Origin: Ruminococcus sp.
Lineage (GTDB): Bacteria > Bacillota_A > Clostridia > Oscillospirales > Ruminococcaceae
Assembly (NCBI RefSeq): GCF_016283395.1
Contig: NZ_JAEEMU010000037.1
Span: forward strand, 116,105-180,104
DNA length: 64,000 nt
Direction: 5' to 3'
Under the pieces are notes generated by a model. It did no database searches and had not been told where the DNA came from. It saw only the letters and a program-made list of their open reading frames with translations. A program made the position numbers and the translations under genes. Below are positions 26,221 to 36,291 of the stretch, one piece after another; position 1 is the first letter of the stretch; each line of letters opens with the position of its first letter.

Positions 26221-26864
26221 ATTCTCTGAATGGAGTTATGGTCGTTGGACTTACAGGACAGACAGGTGCGGGTAAGAGTACCGTTTCAAAGGTATTTGCT
26301 TCAAATGGTTTTTCTATAATCGATGCAGACCAGGTCGCACGTAAAGTTGTAGAGAAAGGTACAAAGTGCCTTGATGAGATAGCTGATTTCTTCGGAAGTA
26401 GTGTTATAAGCAGTGACGGCACACTTAACAGAAAAGCTCTTGCAGCTATTGTTTTTTCGGATAAAGCAAAGCTTGAGACTCTGAATACAATTACATATCC
26501 TTATATCACAGGTGAGATACTTCGTCAGATTCGAGTTCACTCAATGAAAGGCGAAAAGCTTATTCTTCTTGATGCTCCGACTCTTTTTGAGAGCCGTGCA
26601 GATGATTTCTGTGAGATAATCATATCTGTGCTTGCTGATGCTGATATAAGAGAAAAGCGCATTATTTCACGCGATGGTTTGACTCAGGATCAGGCAAGAA
26701 GAAGGATGAATTCACAGCTTAATGAAGATTTTTTCAGAAGTCATTCGGATTATATAATTCATAACAATGGCAATATTGATACTGTAAACGGAATAGCGTG
26801 TGAGGTATCAGATAAGATAAGAGAGCTGTATAATAACAAACAGACTCCCGTACAAGTGCAATAA
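26217..26864 (+). CDS. coaE: Dephospho-CoA kinase
   Basis: The last step of coenzyme A synthesis. 215 residues: P-loop GLTGQTGAGKST at about 11-22, the DADQVARKVV block (catalytic Asp), and the LID-like region RIISRDGLTQDQARRRMNSQ. It overlaps the Sua5 gene by four bases (ATGA) and is followed 51 bases later by the M18 peptidase. Confidence 0.94.
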   Translation: MNSLNGVMVVGLTGQTGAGKSTVSKVFASNGFSIIDADQVARKVVEKGTKCLDEIADFFGSSVISSDGTLNRKALAAIVFSDKAKLETLNTITYPYITGEILRQIRVHSMKGEKLILLDAPTLFESRADDFCEIIISVLADADIREKRIISRDGLTQDQARRRMNSQLNEDFFRSHSDYIIHNNGNIDTVNGIACEVSDKIRELYNNKQTPVQVQ

Positions 26865-26915
26865 TACAGCTGTAACAGCTGATTATAGATATTTCTGCGA
26901 AAGGAGAATACATTA

Positions 26916-28319
26916 ATGGCAGAAAAAAAAGATGCAGTAAAAAAGCTTAAAGAAAAGCTTCTTGTGCAGAGAAAAAACGCTTATCATCTTATTTCAGAGA
27001 AAGAACTTAAAGCCTGCGATAAATTTTGTGAAGGCTATAAGGATTTCATGGATAAGTCCAAGATTGAGCGTGAGGTAGTTATATATTCTATAGACCTTCT
27101 GAAGAAGAAGGGCTTTGTTGAGTTTAAAGAAGGTATGAAGCTCAAAGCAGGGGATAAGATATATCGCTGCAACCGCGGTAAAGCTGTACTTGCGGCAGTT
27201 ATCGGTACGGCTCCTATCACAGAAGGTGTAAGACTTTGTGCAGCTCATATTGATTCACCAAGACTTGACATGAAGCAAAATCCGCTTTACGAGGATACAG
27301 AAATGGCTCTGTTTAAGACTCATTATTATGGCGGTATCAAGAAGTATCAGTGGACAACGATACCACTTGCGCTTCACGGTGTTGTAATAAAGGCTGACGG
27401 AACTACAGTTCCTGTAAATATAGGTGAAGATGATAAAGATCCTGTTTTTTGTGTTACCGATCTTCTTCCTCATCTTGCATCTGCTCAGATGCAGAAGCCA
27501 ATGGCTAAGGGAATAGCTGGTGAGCAGCTCAATATAGTTATTGGTTCACGTCCTTTCAAAGATGATGAGGAAAGTGGTTCTGTAAAGCTTAATATTATGA
27601 ATATACTCTTTGAAAAGTACGGAATTACAGAGTCTGACTTTATTTCATCAGAGCTTGAGGCAGTTCCTGCTTTTAAAGCAAAGGATATCGGCTTTGACAG
27701 AAGCATGGTAGGTGCATACGGACATGATGATAAGGTTTGTGCGTATCCTGCATTAATTGCTACAGTTGATTGCAAAAAGCCGAAGCATACGGTAGTTACA
27801 GTTCTTACAGATAAGGAAGAAACTGGAAGCGATGGCAATACAGGTCTGAGATCAGCATATCTTGAGTACTTTATAGCTGATATAGCTGAAAATTTAGGCT
27901 CTGATGCAAGAACGGTGCTTTCTGCTTCTGAGTGCCTTTCAGCAGATGTTAATGCTGCATTTGATCCTACTTTCCCTGAGGTAAATGAAAGAAATAACTG
28001 TGCATACATAAATCACGGTGTTGTTATTACAAAATATACAGGCGCAAGAGGAAAAGCAGGTACATCTGATGCTTCTGCTGAATTCACAGGACGTATAAGA
28101 CGTCTTATGGATAAAGAGAATGTTATTTGGCAGACAGGTGAGCTTGGCAAGGTAGATGAAGGTGGCGGCGGTACAGTTGCAGCTTATATCGCTAACCTTA
28201 ATGTTGATACGATAGACCTTGGAGTACCTGTACTTTCAATGCACGCACCATATGAAATAGTATCCAAAATCGATACATATATGGCTTACAAAGCTTTTGC
28301 AGTATTTATGGCTGACTAA
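26916..28319 (+). CDS. M18 family aminopeptidase
   Basis: 467 residues, a dinuclear-zinc aminopeptidase of the DAP/aspartyl type. Visible ligands and motifs: LCAAHIDSPRLDMK (first His and Asp), DKEETGSDGNTGLRS (Glu-Glu pair), SADVNAAFDP and the C-terminal VPVLSMHAPYEIVSKID (last His). It has a good AAAGGAG site 11 bases before the ATG and is the end of the DUF951-prfA-tsaC-coaE run. Released amino acids would serve peptide turnover; substrate preference is not evident. Confidence 0.94.
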   Translation: MAEKKDAVKKLKEKLLVQRKNAYHLISEKELKACDKFCEGYKDFMDKSKIEREVVIYSIDLLKKKGFVEFKEGMKLKAGDKIYRCNRGKAVLAAVIGTAPITEGVRLCAAHIDSPRLDMKQNPLYEDTEMALFKTHYYGGIKKYQWTTIPLALHGVVIKADGTTVPVNIGEDDKDPVFCVTDLLPHLASAQMQKPMAKGIAGEQLNIVIGSRPFKDDEESGSVKLNIMNILFEKYGITESDFISSELEAVPAFKAKDIGFDRSMVGAYGHDDKVCAYPALIATVDCKKPKHTVVTVLTDKEETGSDGNTGLRSAYLEYFIADIAENLGSDARTVLSASECLSADVNAAFDPTFPEVNERNNCAYINHGVVITKYTGARGKAGTSDASAEFTGRIRRLMDKENVIWQTGELGKVDEGGGGTVAAYIANLNVDTIDLGVPVLSMHAPYEIVSKIDTYMAYKAFAVFMAD

Positions 28320-28329
28320 TATAGTAAAA

Positions 28330-28357
28330 ACTCCTCTGACTAACCGAGGAGTTTTTT
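28330..28357 (+). terminator. Intrinsic terminator of the prfA-M18 operon
   Basis: A 7-bp stem ACTCCTC and GAGGAGT with a nine-base loop and a TTTTTT run. Confidence 0.85.
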
Positions 28358-28370
28358 ATAATCGAGTATG

Positions 28371-28402
28371 AAAAAAATCCGTGTACATTTGTACACGGAT
28401 TT
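28371..28402 (-). terminator. Intrinsic terminator of pnp
   Basis: A 12-bp perfect stem, AAATCCGTGTAC and GTACACGGATTT, with a four-base loop. On the minus strand it is followed by a run of seven T. Confidence 0.88.
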
Positions 28403-28410
28403 CGTTATAT

Positions 28411-30525
28411 TTAGTTATTCTTCTTTGCTTCAATATCTGCAAGAGCATCCTTACGTGAGAGGTTTATTCTACCCTGACGATCGATCTCTGTAACCTTTAC
28501 AACGATCTCGTCACCGATAGAAACTACGTCCTCAACCTTTTCAACTCTCTGCTTATCAAGCTTTGAGATGTGAACAAGTCCGTCCTTGCCCGGAGCGATC
28601 TCAACAAATGCACCAAAGTCCATAATTCTTACTACCTTACCCTTGTAGATAGCACCTACTTCAGGATCGTTAGCAATTGTATGGATTATCTGGAGTGCCT
28701 TGTTAGCGTTATCTCCGTCAACACCGCTGATAAATACATTACCGTCATCGCTGATGTCGATCTTAACATCACAGTCAGCAGATATCTTCTGGATAACCTT
28801 ACCGCCCTGACCGATAACTTCGCGAATCTTGTCAACAGGTATCTTAGTCTGGAGCATCTTAGGTGCATACTTATTGACAGTTGGTCTGCTCTCAGGGATA
28901 GCCTTGAGCATGATCTCGTCAAGAATATAAATACGAGCTTTTCTTGTCTTTTCAAAAGCTTCCTTAATGATAGCAGGTGTAAGACCGTCAACCTTGATAT
29001 CAACCTGGATAGCTGTAATACCCTTGTGTGTACCGCCAACCTTGAAGTCCATATCGCCGAAGAAGTCCTCAAGACCCTGGATATCAACCATTGTCATGAA
29101 TTCATCGCTGTCAGGCTTAGTGATAAGTCCACAGGAAATACCTGCAACAGGAGCCTTGATCGGTACGCCTGCGTCCATAAGAGCAAGTGTAGAACCGCAG
29201 ATAGAACCCTGTGATGTAGAACCGTTAGATGAAAGTACTTCTGAAACGAGTCTGAGAGCATATGGGAATTCTTCAACAGGTGGGATAACAGGTGCAAGAG
29301 CTCTCTCAGCAAGAGCACCGTGACCGATCTCACGACGTCCGGGACCTCTGCTTGGCTTTGTTTCACCAACAGAATAGCTCGGGAAATTGTACTGGTGCAT
29401 ATATCTCTTTGAATCTTCTTCGTCAAGACCGTCTATCTTCTGAGCATCGCTTACAGGACCGAGTGTAGCGATTGTAAGAACCTGTGTCTGACCTCTTGTA
29501 AAGAGACCTGAACCGTGAACACGGGGGAGTACTCCAACTTCAGCAGCAAGAGGACGTATCTCATCAATACCACGTCCGTCAACACGCTTGCCTTCATACA
29601 GCCAGTTACGAACGATCTTCTTCTGGAGCTTATAGATACACTCATCGATCATAGCGATCTGCTCAGGGTACTTTTCGTCGAAGTTAGCGTGGATATCGTC
29701 AACGATAGGAGCAAGTCTCTCGTCACGGATATTCTTGTCGTTTGTATCAAGAGCAAATTTTACACGGTCAGCAGCAAATGCTTCGATAGCATCAAACATA
29801 TCATGGTCAACTTCCATTGACTCGAATTCAAACTTTGGTTTACCTATCTGAGCGCGGATATCATTGATAAATGCTACCATTTTCTTGATCTCTTCGTGAC
29901 CTGTAAGAATAGCATTGAGCATTGTATCCTCAGGAACTTCGTTTGCGCCTGCCTCGATCATTACGATCTTTTCAGCAGTACCTGCAACTGTAAGGACAAG
30001 ATCTGTCTTAGCTCTCTGTTCAAGAGTAGGATTAAGAACGATCTCACCGTCAACAAGACCTACATTGATACCTGCAATAGGACCCTTCCACGGAATATCG
30101 GAAATAGAAATTGCAATAGAAGTTGCGATCATACCGGCAATCTCAGGAGAGTTATCAGGCTCAACTGCGAGAACTGTCATTACAACTGAAACATCATTTC
30201 TCATATCCTTAGGGAAGAGTGGACGAATAGGTCTGTCAACGCATCTTGAAGTAAGGATCGACTTCTCTGAAGGCTTACCCTCACGCTTTGTGAATGAGCC
30301 CGGGATTCTGCCTACAGAATAAAGTCTTTCTTCATAGTCAACTGAAAGAGGGAAGAAATCAACGCCCTCTCTTGGCTTTGCACTTGCTGTAACGTTAGCC
30401 ATTACAACAGTTTCACCGTATCTTACCCAGCATGAACCATTGGAAAGACCGCAAGTCTTACCTGTTTCAACGATAAGTGGTCTGCCGGCATAGGTAGTTT
30501 CAAAAGTTCTGTAATTTTCAAACAT
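28411..30525 (-). CDS. pnp: Polyribonucleotide nucleotidyltransferase (PNPase)
   Basis: A 3'-to-5' phosphorolytic exoribonuclease. 704 residues: two RNase PH domains (1-215 and 310-540) joined by a helical domain, then KH (PVDKIREVIGQGGKVIQKI) and S1 (GAIYKGKVVRIMDFGAFVEIAPGKDGLVHISKL). The catalytic block in the second PH domain reads TLALMDAGVPIKAPVAG. The GGAGG site precedes the ATG. Its 5' leader contains a long imperfect hairpin downstream of rpsO, resembling the rpsO-pnp arrangement known in E. coli. Confidence 0.96.
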   Translation of the reverse strand: MFENYRTFETTYAGRPLIVETGKTCGLSNGSCWVRYGETVVMANVTASAKPREGVDFFPLSVDYEERLYSVGRIPGSFTKREGKPSEKSILTSRCVDRPIRPLFPKDMRNDVSVVMTVLAVEPDNSPEIAGMIATSIAISISDIPWKGPIAGINVGLVDGEIVLNPTLEQRAKTDLVLTVAGTAEKIVMIEAGANEVPEDTMLNAILTGHEEIKKMVAFINDIRAQIGKPKFEFESMEVDHDMFDAIEAFAADRVKFALDTNDKNIRDERLAPIVDDIHANFDEKYPEQIAMIDECIYKLQKKIVRNWLYEGKRVDGRGIDEIRPLAAEVGVLPRVHGSGLFTRGQTQVLTIATLGPVSDAQKIDGLDEEDSKRYMHQYNFPSYSVGETKPSRGPGRREIGHGALAERALAPVIPPVEEFPYALRLVSEVLSSNGSTSQGSICGSTLALMDAGVPIKAPVAGISCGLITKPDSDEFMTMVDIQGLEDFFGDMDFKVGGTHKGITAIQVDIKVDGLTPAIIKEAFEKTRKARIYILDEIMLKAIPESRPTVNKYAPKMLQTKIPVDKIREVIGQGGKVIQKISADCDVKIDISDDGNVFISGVDGDNANKALQIIHTIANDPEVGAIYKGKVVRIMDFGAFVEIAPGKDGLVHISKLDKQRVEKVEDVVSIGDEIVVKVTEIDRQGRINLSRKDALADIEAKKNN

Positions 30526-30550
30526 CTGTTTTCCTCCATTTATTTATATT

Positions 30551-30636
30551 TATCAGAGGAGAGCTTTTAGAAGTTAGAGGTAAAAGTAAGATATATCACA
30601 ACTCTTACCTCTGACTTCTAATCCCTTACTCTGATA
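30551..30636 (-). promoter_or_regulatory. Long imperfect hairpin in the rpsO-pnp intergenic leader
   Basis: Inner arms 30568-30583 and 30605-30620 are complementary over 16 positions with one mismatch. Outer arms TATCAGAG (30551-30558) and CTCTGATA (30629-30636) are perfectly complementary over eight, with an asymmetric internal loop between. The total is about 24 pairs in an 86-base element immediately upstream of the pnp ribosome site. By analogy with E. coli it is a candidate RNase III site or PNPase autoregulation target; function is inferred. Confidence 0.6.
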
Positions 30637-30642
30637 GACGTA

Positions 30643-30674
30643 AAGGCAGAAGGATATAAATACCCCGCTGCCTT
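30643..30674 (-). terminator. Weak stem-loop just after rpsO
   Basis: Arms AAGGCAG (30643-30649) and CTGCCTT (30668-30674) pair over seven bases with an 18-base loop. On the minus strand only three T follow, so it is at most a partial terminator that may allow read-through into pnp. Confidence 0.4.
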
Positions 30675-30688
30675 CATTCACACTGTAA

Positions 30689-30955
30689 TTACTTACGGAG
30701 ACCGAGCTTCTCAACGATAGCACGATATCTCTCGATATCCTTCTTCTTGAGGTAACCGAGGAGATTACGTCTGTGACCAACCATTTTAAGAAGACCTCTT
30801 CTTGAGTGGTGATCGTTCTTGTGGCTCTTGAGGTGGTTTGTAAGATCATTGATTCTTCTTGTGAGAATAGCGATCTGAACCTCAGGAGAACCTGTGTCGT
30901 TTTCGTGTGTTCTGTTAGCCTCAATAACGGCTGTCTTTTCATCCTTCAATAACAT
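30689..30955 (-). CDS. rpsO: 30S ribosomal protein S15
   Basis: Binds 16S rRNA helices 20-22. Start at the ATG at 30955, eight bases after AAGAGG; 88 residues, the standard length. The whole family signature is seen: [34 protein letters not shown] and [19 protein letters not shown]. Upstream is a strong promoter and a leader of about 80 bases with a CACCTC element complementary to the ribosome site. It is followed by pnp. Confidence 0.96.
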   Translation of the reverse strand: MLLKDEKTAVIEANRTHENDTGSPEVQIAILTRRINDLTNHLKSHKNDHHSRRGLLKMVGHRRNLLGYLKKKDIERYRAIVEKLGLRK

Positions 30956-31035
30956 TTGAAGCACCTCTTAATAAATATTCCGTTAACTCAGAATGAGGTG
31001 AAAATCGAGGACAAGCCTCAAACCAAGTACACGGT
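30956..31035 (-). promoter_or_regulatory. rpsO leader with potential SD-sequestering pairing
   Basis: On the minus strand CACCTC (31000-30995) is complementary to the GAGGTG of the rpsO ribosome site (30967-30962). A competing hairpin GAGG-CTTGT-CCTC lies just 5' of it. S15 leaders in several bacteria bind S15 and shut off translation; that this leader does so is an inference from these pairings. Confidence 0.45.
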
Positions 31036-31041
31036 GATAAT

Positions 31042-31070
31042 ATTATACCATAAAATTTATCTTTTGTAAA
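31042..31070 (-). promoter_or_regulatory. Promoter of rpsO(-pnp)
   Basis: On the minus strand TTTACA (31065-31070), a 17-base spacer and TATAAT (31042-31047); predicted start near 31035. Confidence 0.75.
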
Positions 31071-31110
31071 GTACTTTTTGAGAAAAATATGATTTTTTGA
31101 TTTCTACTGC

Positions 31111-31164
31111 CCATAAAAGAAAGTCCCCTTTAGATATATGCAGATTTCATATACTAAAGGGGAC
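31111..31164 (-). terminator. Terminator of the rnj-ftsH operon
   Basis: Arms GTCCCCTTTAG (31123-31133) and CTAAAGGGGAC (31154-31164) pair perfectly, extended by TATATG and CATATA. On the minus strand a TTTCTTTT run follows. Confidence 0.8.
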
Positions 31165-31191
31165 GGTATAAGTCTTTTTATATAATTATGC

Positions 31192-33102
31192 TCAGATCTC
31201 AGTGTTATTTTCACTTACTTCAGATGTAGTATCTGTTGTATTATCGTTATCATAAAGAACGGATTCAGATATTTCACCGCGCATAAGCTTTTCAAAGTCA
31301 TCACCGTCGATCTTCTCATATTTGAGAAGGTACTTTGCAAGTAAATGCATTTTATCAGCATTTGCCTTGATAAGCTCAGTACAGTCGTTGTAAGCTTTTT
31401 CAATAATAGAACGTACTTCTTCGTCTATCTGAGCAGCAACAGCTTCACTGTAGTTTCTTGTATGACCGTAATCCTTACCAAGGAAAACCTCATCGTTATC
31501 AGAGCCGTATACAACAGTTCCTATTTTCTTGGAGAATCCATATCTTGTAACCATGTTTCGAGCTGTTGCAGTTGCACGTTCAATATCATTTGAAGCACCT
31601 GTACAGATATCATCAATGAAAAGTTCCTCTGCAACACGACCGCCGAGAAGCATTACAATGCTTTCGCGCATCTGATTTCTTGAAACGTGGCGGTCATCGT
31701 TATCAGGTCTTGTGACTGTAAGTCCCGCAGCCATACCACGCTGGATAATTGTTACCTGATGAACTTTATCCTGAGTTTTGAGGTTATAAGCTGCAACTGC
31801 ATGACCTGCTTCGTGATAAGCTGTTACGAGCTTGTCGTGCTCTGTAACTATTCGTGACTTCTTTTCAGGACCAGCAATTACCTTCATAGTTGCTTCTTCA
31901 ATATCAGCCTCTGTGATAGCAAGACGGTTGTTTCTTGCTGCAAGAAGAGCAGCTTCATTAAGCACATTTTCAAGATCAGCACCTGTAAAGCCCTGAGTTG
32001 TACGTGCGATAGTCTTGATATTTACATCAGGACCAAGAGGCTTGTTCTTAGCGTGTACCTGGAGAATCTCTTCTCTGCCCTTAACGTCAGGATAACCTAC
32101 TACTATCTGTCTATCAAATCTACCCGGTCTGAGAAGAGCGGGATCAAGTATATCACGTCTGTTAGTAGCAGCAATAACGATTACGCTTTCATTGCCTGTA
32201 AAACCGTCCATTTCAACGAGAAGCTGGTTAAGTGTCTGCTCACGTTCATCGTGGCCACCACCGAGACCTGCGCCTCTGTGACGACCTACAGCATCAATTT
32301 CATCAATAAATATGATAGCTGGAGCGTGTTTTTTAGCCTGTTCAAAAAGGTCTCTTACTCTTGAAGCACCGACACCAACGAACATTTCAACAAAGTCGGA
32401 ACCAGAAATAGGGAAGAACGGACAGCCTGCTTCACCTGCAACTGCTCTTGCGAGGAGAGTTTTACCAGTACCTGGAGGGCCTAAAAGAAGAACACCCTTT
32501 GGTACTTTAGCACCGAGATCAGTGTATTTCTTAGGATTTTTAAGGTAGTCAACTATCTCAACAAGCTCCTGTTTTTCTTCATCAGCACCTGCAACGTCCT
32601 TGAATGTAGCTTTTCTTGCACTTGCACTGCTTTTCAGATTAGCCTTTCCGAAGCTTGTGTATTTACCGCCGCCGCCGCTTTGCTTCATCATAAAATAGAG
32701 AATAGCAACGCCGAGAAGTATTGTTAGAATAACAGGGATCAAAGAGTACAGCCATGTTCTGTCGGTTATTTTGATATAATCCTGTTCTAACTGTTGATCC
32801 TTCTCTTTGTCTTTATTATATTCCTGACGATAGTCCTTGGTATCTTCAAGGAATATATTTACATTAGGAACAGTATAATGTCTTTCCTTTTCTTCGTTAC
32901 CAACCCTGTAGGTGAGATCACCTGTTCCGAGATCAAGTTCATAATATGATACCTGATAATTATCAAAAAGACTTATGATCTCAGAGTATTCTGTTTTATT
33001 GTTTGTTGAGTTTAGCCTTGAGCTTACATAAATAAGCAGGAAAACGGCTGCAATAATCAGCATGAGATAGGTAAAGATACCCTTGCTTTTCTTTGGTGTC
33101 AA
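31192..33102 (-). CDS. ftsH: ATP-dependent zinc metalloprotease FtsH
   Basis: A membrane-bound AAA+ protease for quality control. 636 residues: two membrane segments (about 9-27 and 117-138) enclosing an extracellular domain; Walker A GPPGTGKT (208-215); Walker B IIFIDEID; second region of homology with [21 protein letters not shown] (read in parts); zinc site HEAGH (430-434) with a distal Asp. The start is TTG with GGAGAGG upstream. It is the last gene of the long minus-strand operon starting at rnj and lies behind tilS, a common FtsH neighbour. Confidence 0.96.
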   Translation of the reverse strand: MTPKKSKGIFTYLMLIIAAVFLLIYVSSRLNSTNNKTEYSEIISLFDNYQVSYYELDLGTGDLTYRVGNEEKERHYTVPNVNIFLEDTKDYRQEYNKDKEKDQQLEQDYIKITDRTWLYSLIPVILTILLGVAILYFMMKQSGGGGKYTSFGKANLKSSASARKATFKDVAGADEEKQELVEIVDYLKNPKKYTDLGAKVPKGVLLLGPPGTGKTLLARAVAGEAGCPFFPISGSDFVEMFVGVGASRVRDLFEQAKKHAPAIIFIDEIDAVGRHRGAGLGGGHDEREQTLNQLLVEMDGFTGNESVIVIAATNRRDILDPALLRPGRFDRQIVVGYPDVKGREEILQVHAKNKPLGPDVNIKTIARTTQGFTGADLENVLNEAALLAARNNRLAITEADIEEATMKVIAGPEKKSRIVTEHDKLVTAYHEAGHAVAAYNLKTQDKVHQVTIIQRGMAAGLTVTRPDNDDRHVSRNQMRESIVMLLGGRVAEELFIDDICTGASNDIERATATARNMVTRYGFSKKIGTVVYGSDNDEVFLGKDYGHTRNYSEAVAAQIDEEVRSIIEKAYNDCTELIKANADKMHLLAKYLLKYEKIDGDDFEKLMRGEISESVLYDNDNTTDTTSEVSENNTEI

Positions 33103-33119
33103 ATTATCCTCTCCATTTC

Positions 33120-34460
33120 TTACGATCGTATAAACGAAATTTTTAAAAACCTGGCTGTATTTGTATCGGGTGAAATACGGTCGGCAATACCGATCTTTTC
33201 AGCAAGAATGGTCCCACATTCATCTTCAATAAACAGAAGATCCGCACGTTCATCAGCAGGTATTTTTTCATTGATCAGCTTTTTTACGGAAGAAGTAAAG
33301 TCTCTTCCTTTGAGTTGGATCTTATCACCGAACTTTCTTGTTCTGACAATAAGCTTACCTCTTATTTTATCATAATCAGCAACATAAAATGTGGATTTTT
33401 TGTTAACGGCTTCAAATTTCTTCAAATTATCACATTCAATAACATCACATTTTACAATACAGCTGCCTATTATCATATCTTCACCAATAGTAATATCTGT
33501 CGATATAATGTCTTCTAAAGGCTTTTTTATTTCTTTAAGTTCAAGTACATCATTTTGGCATAGAAGAAAAAATGAACCGGAAATATTTATTTTTCCACCA
33601 TTTATCAGAATATCATCAGCTTCTTCAAGTCTTTTGAATGAGTAGGGAAGGTGATTATCCGCAAGCAAACGAGAAATACAGCGTTTTCTGATTACAGCAT
33701 CATACGAACTCAGACCAGTGATTTTGTTGACATTTCTGCATTTTTCTTCTGCTTCGTTAACGATTTTTTCTATAAACTCATTTTCTTCTCTTATATTGCT
33801 TATAGTATTTACAGATGTTTCATTTACTGATGAATTGATCTCAGCAAGCAGGGGAACAACCTTATGTCTGATTTTATTTCTTGTATAGTCATCAGACAGA
33901 TTTGTACTGTCTGTAACATATGACTGTTCTCGCATGGAAAGATATTCTTCGATCTCCTGACGTGTAACAGTCAAAAGCGGTCGTATTATATTGCCTCGTA
34001 TCACGGGAATACCTGATAGTCCCTTTACACCTGTTCCTCTTGAGAGATTGAGTATCACTGTTTCAAGATTATCATTGGCATTGTGTGCTGTAGCAAGTTT
34101 TTTGCCTTGAGAGTTTTCTTCAAAGATCTTATATCTAAGTTTTCTTGCGGCTTCTTCTACGGATATTCCTTCGGAAGCTGAAAGTGATTTAACATCACAT
34201 GATAGAGCCTTAAACGTTATACTGAACCTTTGGCACAATTCACGGCAGAAGTTCTCATCTCTGTCGCTTTCAGTTCCACGTAAGCAGTGATTTACATGGA
34301 CGGCTTGCACATCAATATTCAGCTTTTCTTTTAATTCATTCATAACTAAAAGAAGTGCAACACTGTCTGCGCCGCCAGATAGTCCGCATACAACGGTATC
34401 ACCGTCGGTAAGCAGTTCATTTTTTATAATAAAGTTGTAAACCTTGGTTAACATATTCAT
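33120..34460 (-). CDS. tilS: tRNA(Ile)-lysidine synthase
   Basis: Modifies C34 of the CAU-anticodon tRNA-Ile to lysidine so that it reads AUA. 446 residues. PP-loop SGGADS at 28-33; the typical HVNHCLRG and [21 protein letters not shown] blocks; the C-terminal TilS domain has [25 protein letters not shown] (read in parts). The start overlaps the dnaB stop in an ATGA arrangement. The tilS-ftsH order is classical in Firmicutes; the hpt gene commonly between them is missing here. Confidence 0.95.
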   Translation of the reverse strand: MNMLTKVYNFIIKNELLTDGDTVVCGLSGGADSVALLLVMNELKEKLNIDVQAVHVNHCLRGTESDRDENFCRELCQRFSITFKALSCDVKSLSASEGISVEEAARKLRYKIFEENSQGKKLATAHNANDNLETVILNLSRGTGVKGLSGIPVIRGNIIRPLLTVTRQEIEEYLSMREQSYVTDSTNLSDDYTRNKIRHKVVPLLAEINSSVNETSVNTISNIREENEFIEKIVNEAEEKCRNVNKITGLSSYDAVIRKRCISRLLADNHLPYSFKRLEEADDILINGGKINISGSFFLLCQNDVLELKEIKKPLEDIISTDITIGEDMIIGSCIVKCDVIECDNLKKFEAVNKKSTFYVADYDKIRGKLIVRTRKFGDKIQLKGRDFTSSVKKLINEKIPADERADLLFIEDECGTILAEKIGIADRISPDTNTARFLKISFIRS

Positions 34461-35821
34461 ACATTTTCGGGGACTTCATTATAATCCGGATTTGAGAATC
34501 GTGTATACTGACCGTCCCATATCAGCTCGACTGTACCTGTTTCACCATGACGGTTTTTAGCTACAATACATTCCGATATATTCTGACGCTGACTTTCTTT
34601 GTTGTAATATGCTTCACGATAAAGGAACAGAACGATATCTGCATCCTGCTCAATAGAACCAGATTCACGAAGGTCAGACAGCATAGGTCTTTTATCAGTA
34701 CGGCTCTCCACCGCACGAGAAAGCTGTGAAAGAAGTATTACAGGTACATTTAGCTCTTTTGCCATTACCTTTAATTGACGGGTTATTTCACTGATAACAG
34801 TAACTCTGTTATCGGAATGTGAAGTTGATTCCATAAGCTGTAGGTAGTCTATAATTACTAAGCCGAGATTTTTAGTTCTTCTCAGCTTTGCTTTCATCTG
34901 TTGAACGGTCATACTTGCAGTATCGTCGATGTAAAGGGGGATAGTGCTGAGATATCCTGCGCTTGTTGCGAGTTTTACCCAGTCTTCACCTGTTATTCGA
35001 CCGTTTCTGAGCGTATTTGACTCAACAAGAGCTTCTGTTGAAAGAATTCTTGTTGCAAGTTGTTCCTTTGACATTTCGAGATTGAATGTAACAACTTCTT
35101 TCTCAGAACGTCGCGCTACATTTGTAGCAATATTCATTGCAAAAGAGGTCTTACCCATACCTGGTCTTGCAGCAATAATGATAAGGTCGGACTTATTTAG
35201 TCCTGAAGTTATGCTGTCAAGAAGTGTGAAGCCTGTTCTTGCACCAACATATTTTTCTTTATCGGGACCCGATATTTTGCCAAGTCTGTCATATGCTTCT
35301 GCAATTGCATCAGAAAGCGGAACAAGTCCTTTGACATCTCTGCCCTGTCTTATATCATATATTTTCTGCTCGGCAGCATCAAGAAGAAGCTGTGCATCTT
35401 GTTCACCTGACTGTACATCATCAAGTATAGCTCTTGCAACATAGCTGAGACTTCTGAGAAAGTATTTATCTGCAACTATCTTACAATAACTTTGTATGTT
35501 AGAAGTAGAGGGGAGCAAATTGCCTATTTCAGCAAGGTATCGTCTGCCCTCGGCAGGACTTTCAAAAATATGCTGTTTTTCAGCTTCGTTGAGCACTGTA
35601 ACTATATCAACAGGAAGACTCATAGAGTTCATTTGCAGCATTATAGAGTACAGTGCTTTATGCTGCTCATTGTAAAAGTATTCAGGCTTTATCAGTTCAA
35701 TTACATCTGAAAGAACTGACGGCTGAGAGATTATAGCACCAAGAACGGACTGTTCAGCCTCAATACTGTGAGGGAGCTCCCGTGTCGAGAGCAGGATCTC
35801 ATTTTCATCCATATTATCCAC
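34457..35821 (-). CDS. dnaB: Replicative DNA helicase DnaB
   Basis: A 454-residue hexameric 5'-3' helicase (DnaC in Bacillus naming). The N-terminal domain LPHSIEAEQSVLGAII, Walker A AARPGMGKTSFA, the LGLVIIDYLQLM Walker B and the arginine-finger region SRAVESRTDKRPMLSDLRESG-type block are all present. No intein. Three bases separate it from rplI; the gdpP-rplI-dnaB order is typical of Firmicutes. Confidence 0.96.
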   Translation of the reverse strand: MDNMDENEILLSTRELPHSIEAEQSVLGAIISQPSVLSDVIELIKPEYFYNEQHKALYSIMLQMNSMSLPVDIVTVLNEAEKQHIFESPAEGRRYLAEIGNLLPSTSNIQSYCKIVADKYFLRSLSYVARAILDDVQSGEQDAQLLLDAAEQKIYDIRQGRDVKGLVPLSDAIAEAYDRLGKISGPDKEKYVGARTGFTLLDSITSGLNKSDLIIIAARPGMGKTSFAMNIATNVARRSEKEVVTFNLEMSKEQLATRILSTEALVESNTLRNGRITGEDWVKLATSAGYLSTIPLYIDDTASMTVQQMKAKLRRTKNLGLVIIDYLQLMESTSHSDNRVTVISEITRQLKVMAKELNVPVILLSQLSRAVESRTDKRPMLSDLRESGSIEQDADIVLFLYREAYYNKESQRQNISECIVAKNRHGETGTVELIWDGQYTRFSNPDYNEVPENV

Positions 35822-35824
35822 CGA

Positions 35825-36271
35825 TCAGCCTTCGCTGACTTCTACATAAATAGTATCGGATATTCCATTATAAAGCTTTATAGTAGCTGTATAAGAGCCG
35901 AAATTCTTTATATCTGTACTGAGTGTGATCTTCTTTTTGTCTAACTGTACACCGAATTGCTTTGAAATAGCCTCAGCAACGTGTGCAGCTGTTACTGACC
36001 CGAAAAGCTTGCCGTTAGAACCTGCTTTTGCAATGACATTAACTTTCTTACCTTTAAGTTTTGCGGCAGCTTCTTTTGCAGCCTGAATGTCCATATCGAT
36101 CTTATGCTGAGCAGAAGCCTGAGCTCCTTCGAGTTTGTTCATATTTTCAGCAGTTGCCTCTACCGCATAACCCTTTGGGATAAGCATATTACGAGCGTAG
36201 CCGTCTGCAACATTCTTCAATTCGCCTTTTTTTCCTGATCCTTTTACGTCCTGTAAAAAAATAACTTTCAT
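35825..36271 (-). CDS. rplI: 50S ribosomal protein L9
   Basis: 148 residues, normal length. The N-terminal rRNA-binding domain [21 protein letters not shown]... with [16 protein letters not shown] is followed by the long connecting helix and a C-terminal domain ([16 protein letters not shown]). It lies between gdpP and dnaB in the operon. Confidence 0.96.
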   Translation of the reverse strand: MKVIFLQDVKGSGKKGELKNVADGYARNMLIPKGYAVEATAENMNKLEGAQASAQHKIDMDIQAAKEAAAKLKGKKVNVIAKAGSNGKLFGSVTAAHVAEAISKQFGVQLDKKKITLSTDIKNFGSYTATIKLYNGISDTIYVEVSEG

Positions 36272-36291
36272 ATCTATACCGACCTTTCTTT

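Noticed and set aside
28967..30322. Several plus-strand open frames opposite pnp
   Set aside because: They follow the codon periodicity of pnp on the other strand, have no ribosome sites and match no family.
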